Shown here: one piece after another, positions 1 through 8,102 of the stretch | How positions within the stretch are numbered: the stretch's first letter is position 1 | How the letters are laid out: each line of letters starts with the position of its first letter | NCBI GenBank assembly: GCA_947500415.1 | Contig: CANMRT010000001.1 | Span: forward strand, 770,982-834,981 | Source: an uncultured Roseicyclus sp. | Lineage (GTDB): Bacteria; Pseudomonadota; Alphaproteobacteria; Rhodobacterales; Rhodobacteraceae | Length of the DNA stretch: 64,000 bases | Direction of reading: 5' to 3' | The notes under the pieces: model-generated | What the model saw: only the letters and a program-made list of their open reading frames with translations | What the model was told of the DNA's origin: nothing | Database searches by the model: none | Translations under genes and position numbers: made by a program

Positions 1-68
1 CGACGGCTGGCGTTGGGCGTGATATCCGCCAGCACCTCATTCGGATCGTCCTTCGACTTACGCGCCAT
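1..68 (-). CDS. N-terminus of unidentified protein (cut by window edge)
   Basis: Only the first 22 codons lie in the window, read leftward from an ATG at 66-68. The visible start is MARKSKDDPNEVLADITPNA. An AAAGG ribosome-binding site stands about seven bases before the ATG, which supports a real start. It is divergent from the pirin gene. The fragment is too short to assign a family. Confidence 0.6.
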   Translation of the reverse strand, partial: MARKSKDDPNEVLADITPNASR

Positions 69-158
69 TGCACACCTTTCGTGCCCCCGCGCAGAATAGA
101 CGAGAGGCGTTGCAGGGCATACGTGGTTGCCCATCAGCCCGCAAGGAGGCGCAAGTTC

Positions 159-1070
159 ATGTCTATTCGTCCCATCCTCGAAACACGGCCCGCCCAACCC
201 ACGATGGAAGGCGCGGGCGTTCACCTGCATCGTGCATTCGGTTTTCAGGATCCGTCCGAGTTGGACCCGTTTCTGCTGTTCGACGATTTTCGTAACGATG
301 ATCCGGCGCACTACGCCAAGGGTTTCCCCTGGCACCCCCATCGCGGGATCGAGACGATCACCTATGTGCTGGAGGGCACGGTCGAGCACTCCGACAGCCT
401 CGGCAACACCGGCGCGCTTGGCGCGGGGTCGGTTCAATGGATGACCGCTGGGTCGGGCATTTTGCATCAGGAAATGCCATTCGGGAATGCGCGGGGCCAG
501 ATGCACGGCTTCCAGCTTTGGGGCAATCTCCCTTCGTCCCAGAAGATGACTGCACCGCGGTATCAGGACATTCAGGGCGCAGATATTCCCGAGGTGATCG
601 ACGATGATGGCACCCGAGTGCGGGTCATCACTGGCGAGTTCTGGGGCAAGCGCGGCCCGGTCGATGGTATCGCGGCAGACCCGCAATACCTGGATGTCAG
701 CGTGCCTGCGGGCGTGAAAAAGACATTCAAGATCGACACTTATCGCAGGGCGTTTGCCTATGTGTTCGAAGGGGCTGCGGCCTTCGCCGATGCCTCCGCG
801 CCCAATGGCGTGCTTCTGGAAAAGGAGGTGATGGGCCAAGAGGTCAACATCCGCGACCTGTCCGGTGATCGCACTTTGATCCGCTTTGGCGCAGGCGATG
901 AGGTGACCGTTCAGGCGGGTGAGGAGGGCGTTCGGTTCCTGCTGATCTCAGGCGCCCCCATCGAGGAACCAGTTGCCTGGCACGGCCCCATTGTGATGAA
1001 CACCCAGGAAGAATTACAGCAGGCCATGCGCGACCTGCGAAATGGGACGTTCATTCAGCCAGCGCATTGA
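159..1070 (+). CDS. Pirin family protein (cupin-type quercetinase-like)
   Basis: Pirins are bicupin iron proteins; some bacterial members have quercetin 2,3-dioxygenase activity and others act as redox-sensing regulators. The 303-residue product carries the N-terminal pirin metal site intact: HPHRG at residues 59-63 and GSGILHQEMP around 98-107, giving the expected ligands His59, His61, His103 and Glu105. It also has the family segment GFQLWGNLP. The ATG at 159 was chosen because AAGGAGG lies nine bases upstream; an upstream in-frame ATG at 81 would add a 26-residue arginine-rich extension with no ribosome-binding site. It stands alone, with no partner pointing to a substrate, so the physiological role is open. 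Confidence 0.9.
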   Translation: MSIRPILETRPAQPTMEGAGVHLHRAFGFQDPSELDPFLLFDDFRNDDPAHYAKGFPWHPHRGIETITYVLEGTVEHSDSLGNTGALGAGSVQWMTAGSGILHQEMPFGNARGQMHGFQLWGNLPSSQKMTAPRYQDIQGADIPEVIDDDGTRVRVITGEFWGKRGPVDGIAADPQYLDVSVPAGVKKTFKIDTYRRAFAYVFEGAAAFADASAPNGVLLEKEVMGQEVNIRDLSGDRTLIRFGAGDEVTVQAGEEGVRFLLISGAPIEEPVAWHGPIVMNTQEELQQAMRDLRNGTFIQPAH

Positions 1071-1093
1071 TTGAAAAGGGCTTTTCGGCTTCC

Positions 1094-1465
1094 TTAGACC
1101 GGCATTTGCCATTGCACAAAGGCGAGGCAAGCCACGATCACGATTAGCGCGCGGAACCCGATTTCAGCGGCCAAGAGGCTGCGGCGTTGCGCAGCGCGCG
1201 CGCCGGGCCGGTGGCGGGATAAGGCAGCTTCGATCGTCGCAGCCGCGCGGTCGATTTGCGCACCGTCCGTCCGGGCCGCAAGCTTCGGATGGCTCAAGCG
1301 TTGCTCGGCATCAATAAGCTCTTGCGCTGCAGTCCGGGCCTGTGCCGGAAGCAGCCGCCCGGCCTTACGTACCGCCCCGGGAAAGCTACGCGACTTGACC
1401 GACAAGCGCTCCGCCATCTGCTGACGTAGGCTTTCGGTGATCTCAAAATAGCGTTCTTGATCCAT
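1094..1465 (-). CDS. Hypothetical protein with C-terminal membrane segment
   Basis: A 123-residue protein with a charged, mostly helical N-terminal part (residues 1-95, rich in Arg, Glu and Ala) and one hydrophobic stretch near the C-terminus (about 100-120: IGFRALIVIVACLAFVQW). It therefore looks like a tail-anchored inner-membrane protein with the soluble part in the cytoplasm. It converges with the pirin gene. I do not recognise the family. Confidence 0.6.
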   Translation of the reverse strand: MDQERYFEITESLRQQMAERLSVKSRSFPGAVRKAGRLLPAQARTAAQELIDAEQRLSHPKLAARTDGAQIDRAAATIEAALSRHRPGARAAQRRSLLAAEIGFRALIVIVACLAFVQWQMPV

Positions 1466-1577
1466 CGAATCGGCCCCCTTTGCGCCGCAACTCGTTGAAT
1501 TTACGCGGGTCAGCCACTTCGCTCAAGGACACCGGCTTCATCTGGCGCACCCTGTGCTTTCGCCGTATGGAAGGGCG

Positions 1578-2336
1578 ATGCTTGCAACGTATTCAACTGG
1601 CGAGGCCAATGGCCGCCCTCCCATCCTGATCGCCCATGGGCTTTTCGGCTCGGCGCGGAACTGGGGCGTTATTGCAAAACGGCTGTCAGACACGCGGCAA
1701 GTTGTGACCGTCGACATGCGCAACCACGGCGCTTCGCGGCATCTCGGCCCCCATGACTACCCCGCGATGGCAGGTGATCTGGCCGAGGTGATCGATGCGT
1801 ATGGCGGTGTTGCAGATGTGGTGGGGCATTCGATGGGCGGAAAAGCGTCGATGGTTCTGGCGGTTTCACGGCCAGAGATGGTGCGGCGATTGGTTGTCGC
1901 GGACATTGCGCCGGTGGCCTACTCGCACACCCAGCAGGGGATGATCGACGCGATGCGGAAGGTCGACCTTTCCAGTGTGGAGACACGGGGAGATGCGGAT
2001 CAACAGCTGGCGAAATTCGTTGAAGATCAGGGGGTCCGGGCGTTTTTGCTGCAGTCTTTAGACGTGAAAGCGAAGGCGTGGCGGCTGAACTTGGATCAGC
2101 TAGAGGCCGATATGGACGCGATTATCGGGTTTCCTGAGGTTTCAGGCGTGTTTGAGGGGCCTGTCTTGATGCTGTCAGGTGCGGAGTCCGACTACGTCCA
2201 GCACGAGCACCGGCCTGAAATAAAACAACTTTTCCCTGCCGCCCGCTTCGCAAAAATACCGGGGGCGGGGCATTGGGTGCATGCGGAGAAGCCTCGGGAG
2301 TTTGAGGGGGCTTGTCGGGTGTTTTTGGATGGCTGA
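1578..2336 (+). CDS. Alpha/beta-fold hydrolase (YbfF-like esterase)
   Basis: A 252-residue alpha/beta hydrolase. Visible landmarks are the oxyanion-hole HGLFGSARNW near residues 19-28, VTVDMRNHGASRH at strand 4, the nucleophile elbow GHSMGGKAS, and a late GAGHWVHAEKP that supplies the catalytic His. This layout matches the YbfF/YfbB-type short-acyl esterases common in Rhodobacteraceae. The ATG at 1578 follows a GGAAGGG and gives the usual compact N-terminus; an in-frame GTG at 1554 would add eight residues. The substrate cannot be inferred from context. Confidence 0.85.
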   Translation: MLATYSTGEANGRPPILIAHGLFGSARNWGVIAKRLSDTRQVVTVDMRNHGASRHLGPHDYPAMAGDLAEVIDAYGGVADVVGHSMGGKASMVLAVSRPEMVRRLVVADIAPVAYSHTQQGMIDAMRKVDLSSVETRGDADQQLAKFVEDQGVRAFLLQSLDVKAKAWRLNLDQLEADMDAIIGFPEVSGVFEGPVLMLSGAESDYVQHEHRPEIKQLFPAARFAKIPGAGHWVHAEKPREFEGACRVFLDG

Positions 2337-2478
2337 CGCTAGCGGTTGTGTGCCACGGCGCGGTGTTGCGGAAATGTTGCGCAGTAGCCCAGATGTGGCG
2401 GGGCGGGTTGATCGGCTTGCGCGCGCGGGTTAGCCAGCACATACAGGTGCATGGACGCGGATTGCATTCCTGATGCGA

Positions 2479-2510
2479 GGGCTCGGGCCGTTAAGGTTCG
2501 GGCCCTTTTT
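2479..2510 (+). terminator. Strong intrinsic terminator
   Basis: An 11-bp stem (GGGCTCGGGCC paired with GGTTCGGGCCC, three G-U wobbles), a five-base GTTAA loop and an immediate T5 tract. It lies 143 bases after the hydrolase stop, so it either ends that transcript or terminates a short RNA encoded between 2337 and 2478. Confidence 0.8.
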
Positions 2511-2594
2511 CTGTTCTGGAATAGATGAAGGCGCCAGGTGCTCGGACGCGGTCCATGCATTGGGGTTGCCCCCACCCTGACGCCTTCGAATGGA

Positions 2595-2834
2595 TTAAGT
2601 CCGCTTGCGCTTTCCCTCTCCGGTTCGCAGTCCCCCTTGCGGGCTTCCACTTGACGCTTGGTCCCCTTGCGGTTTCCTATACGCCCCACCGCTGCCCGCT
2701 GCTTCAAAAATCTCTTTCACGTCAAAGACATGGCCGACATTTTCCAAGCCCTCAATCTTCCACGTGCTGGTTTGAACCGAAGCTCCACCTAGCGCGCTTT
2801 CAACCTTGGAGGCCGTGGCGCCCTCCGCTTTGGT
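2595..2834 (-). pseudogene. Decayed coding remnant, family unknown
   Basis: Reading leftward, the frame between a TAG at 2835-2837 and a TAA at 2595-2597 is open for 80 codons and looks protein-like (for example WKIEGLENVGHVFDVKEIF), but it has no usable start codon, and the last 30 codons turn into low-complexity Gly/Arg/Lys. A short direct repeat sits at its upstream end. I take it as the truncated 3' part of a former gene, without naming a family. Confidence 0.3.
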
Positions 2835-3188
2835 CTAGGACCTCCGCTTTGGCCCAATTACATTCCGACAAGCCGTCGATCCGAGCAACAAAATAGCACT
2901 GCAGCATTTTGATTTCTTGTGGATGAAAAGGTGGAGAACCCTGTGTGGGATCGGTTAACGCGCGCGCCAGAGGGTTGAGCCAAAACGCTTTTTTCGCGCT
3001 GTGGAGGAGTATGCTTGAGAGGGGTGATTTTCTGCACCTGCGAAGCCCGTTTTCGGGGTTTTGGCGTGAGAATCGGGATCACAAGATGTTGGGGCATTTT
3101 GCGGAAATGCGCCCTTCAGATCGGTGGATTCGGGTCAAATCCGCGAAAATCGGGGAATTTGGCGCCGAATGCGGGAGGTGAGTGATCC

Positions 3189-3228
3189 TGTAGTGAACCT
3201 GTAGTTTTTCTATAACTACACTTGTAGT
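3189..3228 (+). promoter_or_regulatory. TGTAGT operator cluster upstream of BrnA-like gene
   Basis: Four TGTAGT half-sites lie in 40 bases: direct copies at 3189, 3200 and 3223, and an inverted copy at 3215. Two form a palindrome, TGTAGTT-N7-AACTACA (3200-3220). A plausible -10, TATAAC (3211-3216), lies inside the palindrome, so a bound repressor would block the promoter. BrnA-type antitoxins are ribbon-helix-helix proteins that repress their own operon, which fits this position. Confidence 0.55.
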
Positions 3229-3291
3229 GCACCCTTCCTTAACCGTGCCACAGGACAGTCGGGACCCGTTTCACCAAATCGAGGTCCAGAC

Positions 3292-3759
3292 ATGACCCAG
3301 CAAAAGCCCCTGACCAAGACCGCCCGGGCGCATCACTTCTACATGGCGGAAGCGATGAAGCGCCTGGAATGGGATTTGCAGAACCACTTGATGGCCGAGC
3401 GGCGCATCCCGGAGGCGTGGCACGAGATCGCGACGCGTAAGACCAGTGAGAAGAAGCAGCTGACGGTGCGGTTCGATGAGGATGTGGTGAAGTTCTTCAA
3501 ATCCTGCGGGCCGGGCTATCAGGCGCGGATGAACGATGTGCTGCGGTCGTTCATGCACCTGAAGCTGGGCGGGTTCCTGCATGGGGAATAGACGATTGAT
3601 GCGTTCCGGGATGGGGACAGCGCGGGAGAGGAGCGCTGGGAATGGGGCCGGATCGAAGAGATGAGACGGCAGGTGCGGGAGAAAACTGCGGACCTGGAGT
3701 GGAAGGCGGCGCAGGCGGAGGAGGCACGGGCGGCGGCGGATAAGGCGCGGAAAGGGTAG
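3292..3759 (+). pseudogene. BrnA-type antitoxin gene interrupted by in-frame TAG
   Basis: The first 99 residues (3292-3591) match the BrnA antitoxin pattern: a helical N-terminal part, WHEIATRKTSEKKQ, then the ribbon-helix-helix LTVRFDEDVVKFFKSCGPGY and ARMNDVLRSFM. Translation meets TAG at 3589-3591. The same frame stays open for another 55 codons to a TAG at 3757, and the extension reads like genuine protein (TIDAFRDGDSAGEERWEWGR, then a charged coiled-coil). The TAG therefore looks like a nonsense mutation, probably from a GAG Glu codon. The shortened 99-residue form keeps the whole DNA-binding domain and may still work. No BrnT-like toxin lies next to it, so it is an orphan. Confidence 0.65.
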
Positions 3760-3790
3760 GGGCGGTGGGTTGCACCCACCCTACGGTCGC

Positions 3791-4138
3791 TCAGTTGGAA
3801 TGGACCATGGCGATGACTGTCGCGCGCTCGACCCAATCGGGGGGCGGGGCGGCGGAGATCTCGGCCAGGTCGCGGCGGACGGCGGGCTGGCTGGCGGGAT
3901 GGGTGCCGGCGGTCTGGTAGAGTGTGGCCAGCGCGGGGCCGGGTTGGCTGAGCGCCTCGGCCATGACGGCGGGCTGGTTGGCGGCGAGGAAGTTCGACAC
4001 GCGCGAGCGGCGGGAATTGTAGGAGGAGTTCTCCACGGCGGTGGCGAGGCCGGTCACGGGCAGGAGCAGTGGATTGCCGAGATGGCCCTCGTCGCAGGCG
4101 GGGAGGAGGAGGAGCGGGAGGGGGAGGAGGTGGCGCAT
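3791..4138 (-). CDS. Small putative lipoprotein
   Basis: A 115-residue product starting MRHLLPLPLLLLPACDEGH, a short basic n-region, a leucine-rich core and a lipobox-like LPAC ending at Cys15, so probably exported and lipidated. The mature part contains NSSYNSRRSRVSNFLAAN and ends WVERATVIAMVHSN. The ATG at 4136-4138 was chosen because it places the signal peptide at the N-terminus; the frame is open further upstream but that sequence is not protein-like. I do not recognise a named family. Confidence 0.6.
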   Translation of the reverse strand: MRHLLPLPLLLLPACDEGHLGNPLLLPVTGLATAVENSSYNSRRSRVSNFLAANQPAVMAEALSQPGPALATLYQTAGTHPASQPAVRRDLAEISAAPPPDWVERATVIAMVHSN

Positions 4139-4430
4139 GTGGTCACTGACGATTGGATTGGTATGGTGAACCTGACAATTCGACCACAGGAATTCACGGG
4201 GAATGTTTTGAACGCGTATCGGAACCTCTGAAGTTGCAACGAATGTAGTGCCGCTCCAGTGTGTTGGAAAAGAGTCACTTTTTCGCGTGCCGTGCGTAAC
4301 GAAAAATACAACTCTTGCGATGTAGTCGTTGCTTTGAGCACTATATAACGTATCACCTCGATCCTCGGGCCCACCTAAGCACAAGCAAGAAACATGGCTC
4401 GACGTACCTACTGCTAAGCGGGAGAGCATC
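4139..4430. other. AT-richer intergenic region upstream of Fic module
   Basis: No gene seen. Base composition drops compared with the neighbours, and a TATATAAC stretch at 4342-4349 is a candidate -10 for the rightward fic transcript. The lower GC runs on into the toxin-antitoxin pair, consistent with acquired DNA. Confidence 0.4.
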
Positions 4431-4610
4431 GTGACAAAAGAACAGTTGGAAGATCTCGACTACCTCATCGAAAAGTCGAAAACATTGACGATGAGCGAAG
4501 AGCAAACCAAAGAGCAGCGCCGCAGCTTCGCCTATGGCAACTCCGCTTTTGAGAACTCCAAGATTACTCGTGACATGGTCAACGAAGAGGCAGAGCGCCT
4601 CGGCCTCTGA
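4431..4610 (+). CDS. Class I Fic antitoxin (VbhA/FicA-like)
   Basis: A 59-residue protein starting at a GTG with GGAGAG four bases upstream. It shows the small-antitoxin layout found just before Fic toxins: RRSFAYGNSAFEN followed by SKITRDMVNEEAERLGL. In class I Fic systems a separate antitoxin places an inhibitory helix with the motif (S/T)xxxE(G/N) into the toxin active site, and its Glu blocks ATP gamma-phosphate positioning. Here GNSAFEN supplies the E-N pair but the residue four before Glu is Asn, not Ser/Thr. Its stop overlaps the fic start (TGATG), implying translational coupling. It is too short for most gene-finding length cut-offs. Confidence 0.75.
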   Translation: MTKEQLEDLDYLIEKSKTLTMSEEQTKEQRRSFAYGNSAFENSKITRDMVNEEAERLGL

Positions 4611-5290
4611 TGCGCCCAGTGGATGAAGGAAGAGTCCGACACAGCAAGGCGGACGGGGCAACAGTCGTAAATGACGATATCGCCAAGGCAAAGCTCGAAG
4701 CTGCAAATGCGGTACAGCAGACAGAGAGAGTAAGGCAGTTAGTCCTCAACGTAGTTGATGGGCGACGTTTCCGACTACGCCCGTCGACACTGCTCGATCT
4801 TAACCGTTGTGCAATTGAGGGTTTGGATGCGTATGCTGGCGTGTGGCGTCCCGCAGGCATCGAAATCGGCGAGAGCAAACACACGCCGCCCGGTGGCCAT
4901 CTCGTGCCAGAGCTTGTTGAGGAACTCTGCGACTACATCAACGACAACTGGGATAGTTGTAGCGCAGTTCATTTGTGCGCGATGGTTATGTGGCGGCTGA
5001 ATTGGATACACCCGTTCACAGAAGGCAACGGACGAACATCACGCGCAGCGTCTTATCTAGTTCTTTGCGCAAAATCTGAAGCTTTGTTGCCTGGAGCCGA
5101 AACGATACCAGTTCAGATTGTGGCAAACCGCGATCCTTATTATGCCGCTTTGGAAGCTGCCGACGAGCTTTACAAGTCATCTGAGGAACTAAGAGAAGAC
5201 CTTGTTCAGGACATGGAAGCATTGCTGGGAGCGATGCTTGCGAAGCAATTGCGTGGTGCGTTTGACGAGGCAACAACTTCGCAGGATTAA
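4610..5290 (+). CDS. Fic-domain toxin (AMP-transferase)
   Basis: Fic enzymes transfer AMP (rarely other groups) from a nucleotide to hydroxyl side chains of targets such as topoisomerases. The 226-residue protein has the complete active-site motif [12 protein letters not shown] at residues 134-145, with catalytic His134 and the acidic and Arg residues expected for ATP binding, so it should be active when released from the antitoxin. The preceding helices ([15 protein letters not shown], then [15 protein letters not shown]) match the Fic core. The stop overlaps the convergent lepA stop by four bases. Codon use is more AT-rich than the flanking housekeeping genes, suggesting acquisition. Confidence 0.9.
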   Translation: MRPVDEGRVRHSKADGATVVNDDIAKAKLEAANAVQQTERVRQLVLNVVDGRRFRLRPSTLLDLNRCAIEGLDAYAGVWRPAGIEIGESKHTPPGGHLVPELVEELCDYINDNWDSCSAVHLCAMVMWRLNWIHPFTEGNGRTSRAASYLVLCAKSEALLPGAETIPVQIVANRDPYYAALEAADELYKSSEELREDLVQDMEALLGAMLAKQLRGAFDEATTSQD

Positions 5291-7086
5291 CTGTCCATCT
5301 TCAGCGCTGAGATGAATGCGGATTGCGGAATTTCGACCTTCCCAAACTGCCGCATCTTCTTTTTCCCCGCCTTCTGCTTGTCGAGCAGCTTGCGTTTCCG
5401 CGTGGCGTCGCCTCCGTAGCATTTCGCGGTGACGTCCTTGCGCATCGCGCTCAACGTTTCGCGGGCAATCACACGACCGCCAATCGCCGCCTGGATCGGG
5501 ATCTTGAACATGTGGCGGGGGATGAGCTCTTTGAGTTTCTCGCACATGGCGCGGCCGCGGCCTTCGGCGCGGTCTCGGTGGACCATCATGGAGAGGGCGT
5601 CGACGGGCTCGTCATTCACGAGTATCGACATTTTCACAAGGAAGTCCTCGCGGTAGCCGATCATCTGGTAGTCGAAACTCGCGTAGCCTTTGGTGACGGA
5701 TTTCAGGCGGTCGTAGAAGTCGAAGACGACTTCGTTGAGGGGCAGGTCGTAGACGACCATGGCGCGGGAGCCGGCGTAGGTGAGGTCCATCTGGATGCCG
5801 CGGCGGTCCTGGCAGAGTTTGAGGACGTCGCCGAGGTATTCGTCGGGGACGAGGATTGTGGCCTTGATGCGCGGCTCTTCGATATGGTCGACGTGGGTCA
5901 TGTCGGGCATGTCGGCGGGGTTGTGAAGCTCCATCATGGTGCCGTCGCGCATGTGGACGTGGTAGATCACGGAGGGCGCGGTGGTGATGAGGTCGATGTC
6001 GTATTCGCGTTCGAGCCGGTCGCGGATCACTTCGAGGTGCAGGAGGCCGAGGAAGCCGCAACGGAAGCCGAAGCCGAGGGCGGCGGAGGTCTCCATTTCC
6101 GAGGTGAAGGAGGCGTCGTTGAGGGCGAGTTTCTCGATCGCGTCGCGCATGTCCTCGAAGTCGTTGGCATCGACGGGGAAGAGGCCGCAGAAGACGACGG
6201 GCTGGGAGGGTTTGAAGCCCGGCAGCGGGGTCTCGGTAGGGCGCTTTTCGTGGGTGATCGTGTCGCCGACGCGGGTGTCGCGGACCTGTTTGATGGAGGC
6301 GGTGAGGAAGCCCATTTCGCCGGGGCCGAGTTCCGCGATGTCCTGCATCTGGGGGCGGAAGACGCCGAGCCTGTCGATGCCGTAGCGGCCGCCGGTGGCC
6401 ATCATGGCGATCTTGTCGCCCTTGCGGATCTTGCCGTCGATGACGCGGATCAGGACGACGACGCCGAGATAGGGATCGTAGTAGCTGTCGACGAGCATGG
6501 CCTTGAGCGGCGCGTCGGGGTCGCCCTTGGGGGCGGGGAGGCGGGTGACGATGGCCTCGAGCACGTCCGGAATGCCCACGCCGGTTTTGGCAGAGATTTC
6601 GACGGCGTCGTGGGCTTCGATGCCGATGACATCCTCGATCTGTTCGCGGACGCGGTCGGGCTCAGCGGCGGGGAGGTCGACCTTGTTGAGGACGGGCACG
6701 ATGTCGTGGTCGGCGTCGATGGCCTGATAGACATTGGCCAGCGTCTGGGCCTCGACCCCCTGGGAGGCATCCACCACCAGCAGCGAGCCTTCGACGGCCT
6801 GCATGGAGCGGGAGACTTCATAGGCGAAATCGACGTGGCCGGGGGTGTCGATGAGGTTCAGGATGTAGGTGTGGCCGTCCTTGGCGGGGTATTCGATGCG
6901 GACTGTGTTGGCCTTGATAGTGATTCCGCGCTCGCGCTCGATATCCATAGAGTCGAGCAGCTGTTCTTGCATATCGCGCTCGGCCACAGTGCCGGTGAGC
7001 TGGATCAGCCGGTCGGCCAGCGTGGATTTCCCGTGGTCGATGTGCGCGACGATGGAGAAATTGCGGATGCGGTTGAGATCGGTCAT
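5287..7086 (-). CDS. lepA: Elongation factor 4 (LepA)
   Basis: Ribosome-associated GTPase that back-translocates or remodels stalled ribosomes and helps 30S biogenesis. The 599-residue length is typical. The G1 motif AHIDHGKS is at residues 14-21, the switch region carries [14 protein letters not shown]3 is DTPGH, and G4 is NKVDLP. The C-terminus has the LepA-specific domain ending in [19 protein letters not shown]-type sequence ([17 protein letters not shown]). It stands alone and converges with the Fic gene by a four-base overlap. Confidence 0.98.
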   Translation of the reverse strand: MTDLNRIRNFSIVAHIDHGKSTLADRLIQLTGTVAERDMQEQLLDSMDIERERGITIKANTVRIEYPAKDGHTYILNLIDTPGHVDFAYEVSRSMQAVEGSLLVVDASQGVEAQTLANVYQAIDADHDIVPVLNKVDLPAAEPDRVREQIEDVIGIEAHDAVEISAKTGVGIPDVLEAIVTRLPAPKGDPDAPLKAMLVDSYYDPYLGVVVLIRVIDGKIRKGDKIAMMATGGRYGIDRLGVFRPQMQDIAELGPGEMGFLTASIKQVRDTRVGDTITHEKRPTETPLPGFKPSQPVVFCGLFPVDANDFEDMRDAIEKLALNDASFTSEMETSAALGFGFRCGFLGLLHLEVIRDRLEREYDIDLITTAPSVIYHVHMRDGTMMELHNPADMPDMTHVDHIEEPRIKATILVPDEYLGDVLKLCQDRRGIQMDLTYAGSRAMVVYDLPLNEVVFDFYDRLKSVTKGYASFDYQMIGYREDFLVKMSILVNDEPVDALSMMVHRDRAEGRGRAMCEKLKELIPRHMFKIPIQAAIGGRVIARETLSAMRKDVTAKCYGGDATRKRKLLDKQKAGKKKMRQFGKVEIPQSAFISALKMDS

Positions 7087-7273
7087 GCGGGCTGCCTGAA
7101 GCGTGTGGTTTCAGGGGGATGTAGCGTGTGGAGGGGGTGGGGGGAAGGGGGCAAGGTCCCACCCAGACGCTTTGGTGTCGCGGCAAGTTTCAACGGAGCC
7201 TTAGCGCGGCAGGCGAACTGAAGCCTGCCGATAGGTCTGACCTTCGCGCATGACCGCGCGGGTGCTGCATTTA

Positions 7274-7316
7274 CGCGGCGCGTCAGCCCGCCTGTTGGTG
7301 GCCGTGACGCGCCGCG
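7274..7316 (-). terminator. Long GC-rich hairpin after DUF2892 gene
   Basis: A 12-bp perfect inverted repeat (CGCGGCGCGTCA / TGACGCGCCGCG) with a 19-base loop, eight bases after the stop of the leftward membrane-protein gene. No T tract follows, so it may act as a stabilising 3' end or Rho-dependent stop and not a classical intrinsic terminator. Confidence 0.45.
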
Positions 7317-7323
7317 AATGGCT

Positions 7324-7551
7324 TTATTGCTGATGTGGGCAAGTGCTCATTCCCAGCATTGCGTAGATTGAGCACATGCCGGTGATTGAGGTGACGAGCA
7401 ACATTGTCGAGATGACGCCCAAGGCGATCAGCGGTAGGCCGACAAGGGTGCCGTTGAATAAGACAAAGAGAAAGACGGCAAACGGGATGGCCCGCAGGAC
7501 GCGGTCGAATTTCCCGACATTGCGGGTGGTCAGTTTTGTCCAGAGTGACAT
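7324..7551 (-). CDS. DUF2892-type small inner-membrane protein
   Basis: A 75-residue protein resembling the membrane module at the end of YgaP-type rhodaneses. After NVGKFDRVLRAIPFAVFLFV there is one hydrophobic hairpin, then LGVISTMLLVTSITGMCSIY AML and a C-terminal CP dipeptide. The pattern N-x-G-x-x-D-R-x-x-R at the start of the first membrane helix is characteristic. It is 12 bases downstream of the SRPBCC gene and probably co-transcribed. Function is unknown for the family. Confidence 0.8.
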   Translation of the reverse strand: MSLWTKLTTRNVGKFDRVLRAIPFAVFLFVLFNGTLVGLPLIALGVISTMLLVTSITGMCSIYAMLGMSTCPHQQ

Positions 7552-7563
7552 GAGAAAACTCCT

Positions 7564-7989
7564 TTATTTGGTGTGATGGTTCGCAAGGCTGTCGAGACCG
7601 GCGCGATACATCGCGCTGATCGTCTGCGTGAGTGCATCCGCCATCGTATCTTCGACATTGAACTGCGCATCCCAGGTCACGCGGGACCCAGTGTCGGCGG
7701 CGTCGATGCGAATGGTGCCCACGACAGATTGGGCGGGCATGGGGTGATGGTCGATGGCATAGACGAAGGTGCGTGTGTCGGCATCGCGCAGCAGGATGCG
7801 TTCGTGCAATTCGCCGCCGTCCCGCATGACGCAGAACCGCGTTGGCGGTGTGGTCGCCGCGTCGACCTTGGACCGGGCGATGAGGTCTGGATACCAGTCT
7901 TCCATACCGGTCATTGCAGCAATGGTTGACCACAACACATCGGGAGGCGCGTCGATCATGCGGTGAGCGTGGGCGCGGCAGGTAAGCAT
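7564..7989 (-). CDS. SRPBCC / polyketide cyclase-like protein
   Basis: A 141-residue START-like hot-dog-cavity protein: it opens with HRMIDAPPDVLWSTIAAMTGMEDWYP, the usual first strand and two small helices, and closes with a long C-terminal helix (DALTQTISAMYRAGLDSL). Members bind hydrophobic ligands, and their substrates are rarely known. It is the first gene of a two-gene leftward unit with the DUF2892 protein and is divergent from a LysR regulator, which is the obvious candidate to control it. Confidence 0.8.
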   Translation of the reverse strand: MLTCRAHAHRMIDAPPDVLWSTIAAMTGMEDWYPDLIARSKVDAATTPPTRFCVMRDGGELHERILLRDADTRTFVYAIDHHPMPAQSVVGTIRIDAADTGSRVTWDAQFNVEDTMADALTQTISAMYRAGLDSLANHHTK

Positions 7990-8050
7990 TGGTCATTCCT
8001 TTTTCGGGTTGGCGTAAGACGGAAATACATCTTGCGTGTGTCTGCATAAA

Positions 8051-8088
8051 TGGTCCTAACTTACACTCTGTGGTGCAATTTTGGACCA
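8051..8088. promoter_or_regulatory. Inverted repeat in SRPBCC/LysR divergent region
   Basis: TGGTCC (8051-8056) and GGACCA (8083-8088) form a spaced palindrome with 26 bases between the arms, a centre distance of 32 bp or about three helical turns. It lies in the divergent promoter region where LysR-type tetramers normally bind. Assignment as the operator is inference. Confidence 0.4.
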
Positions 8089-8102
8089 AAGGAGTGATGT
8101 TG

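Larger units (their letters stand above)
2337..3291. other. Gene-poor kilobase between hydrolase and BrnA-like gene
   Basis: I find no convincing intact gene here. It contains an isolated terminator (2479-2510), a decayed coding remnant on the minus strand (2595-2834), a 12-bp direct repeat CCTCCGCTTTGG at 2822 and 2841, and the TGTAGT operator cluster just before 3292. Open frames at 2525-2896 and 2945-3181 on the plus strand lack ribosome-binding sites and any family signature. This looks like a site of past insertion and decay. Confidence 0.5.

Noticed and set aside
2525-2896. 123-codon open frame on the plus strand
   Set aside because: No ribosome-binding site, Pro/Arg/Ser-rich composition and no recognisable domain; the remnant is better explained on the other strand.
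3770-4231. 153-codon Gly-rich open frame on the plus strand
   Set aside because: Antisense to the lipoprotein gene, whose signal peptide and lipobox are convincing; the plus frame is simple-sequence Gly/Glu.
5323-7221. 632-codon open frame on the plus strand
   Set aside because: It is the antisense of lepA; its composition (Asp/Val/His/Gly-rich) is typical of GC-rich shadow frames and it has no family signature.
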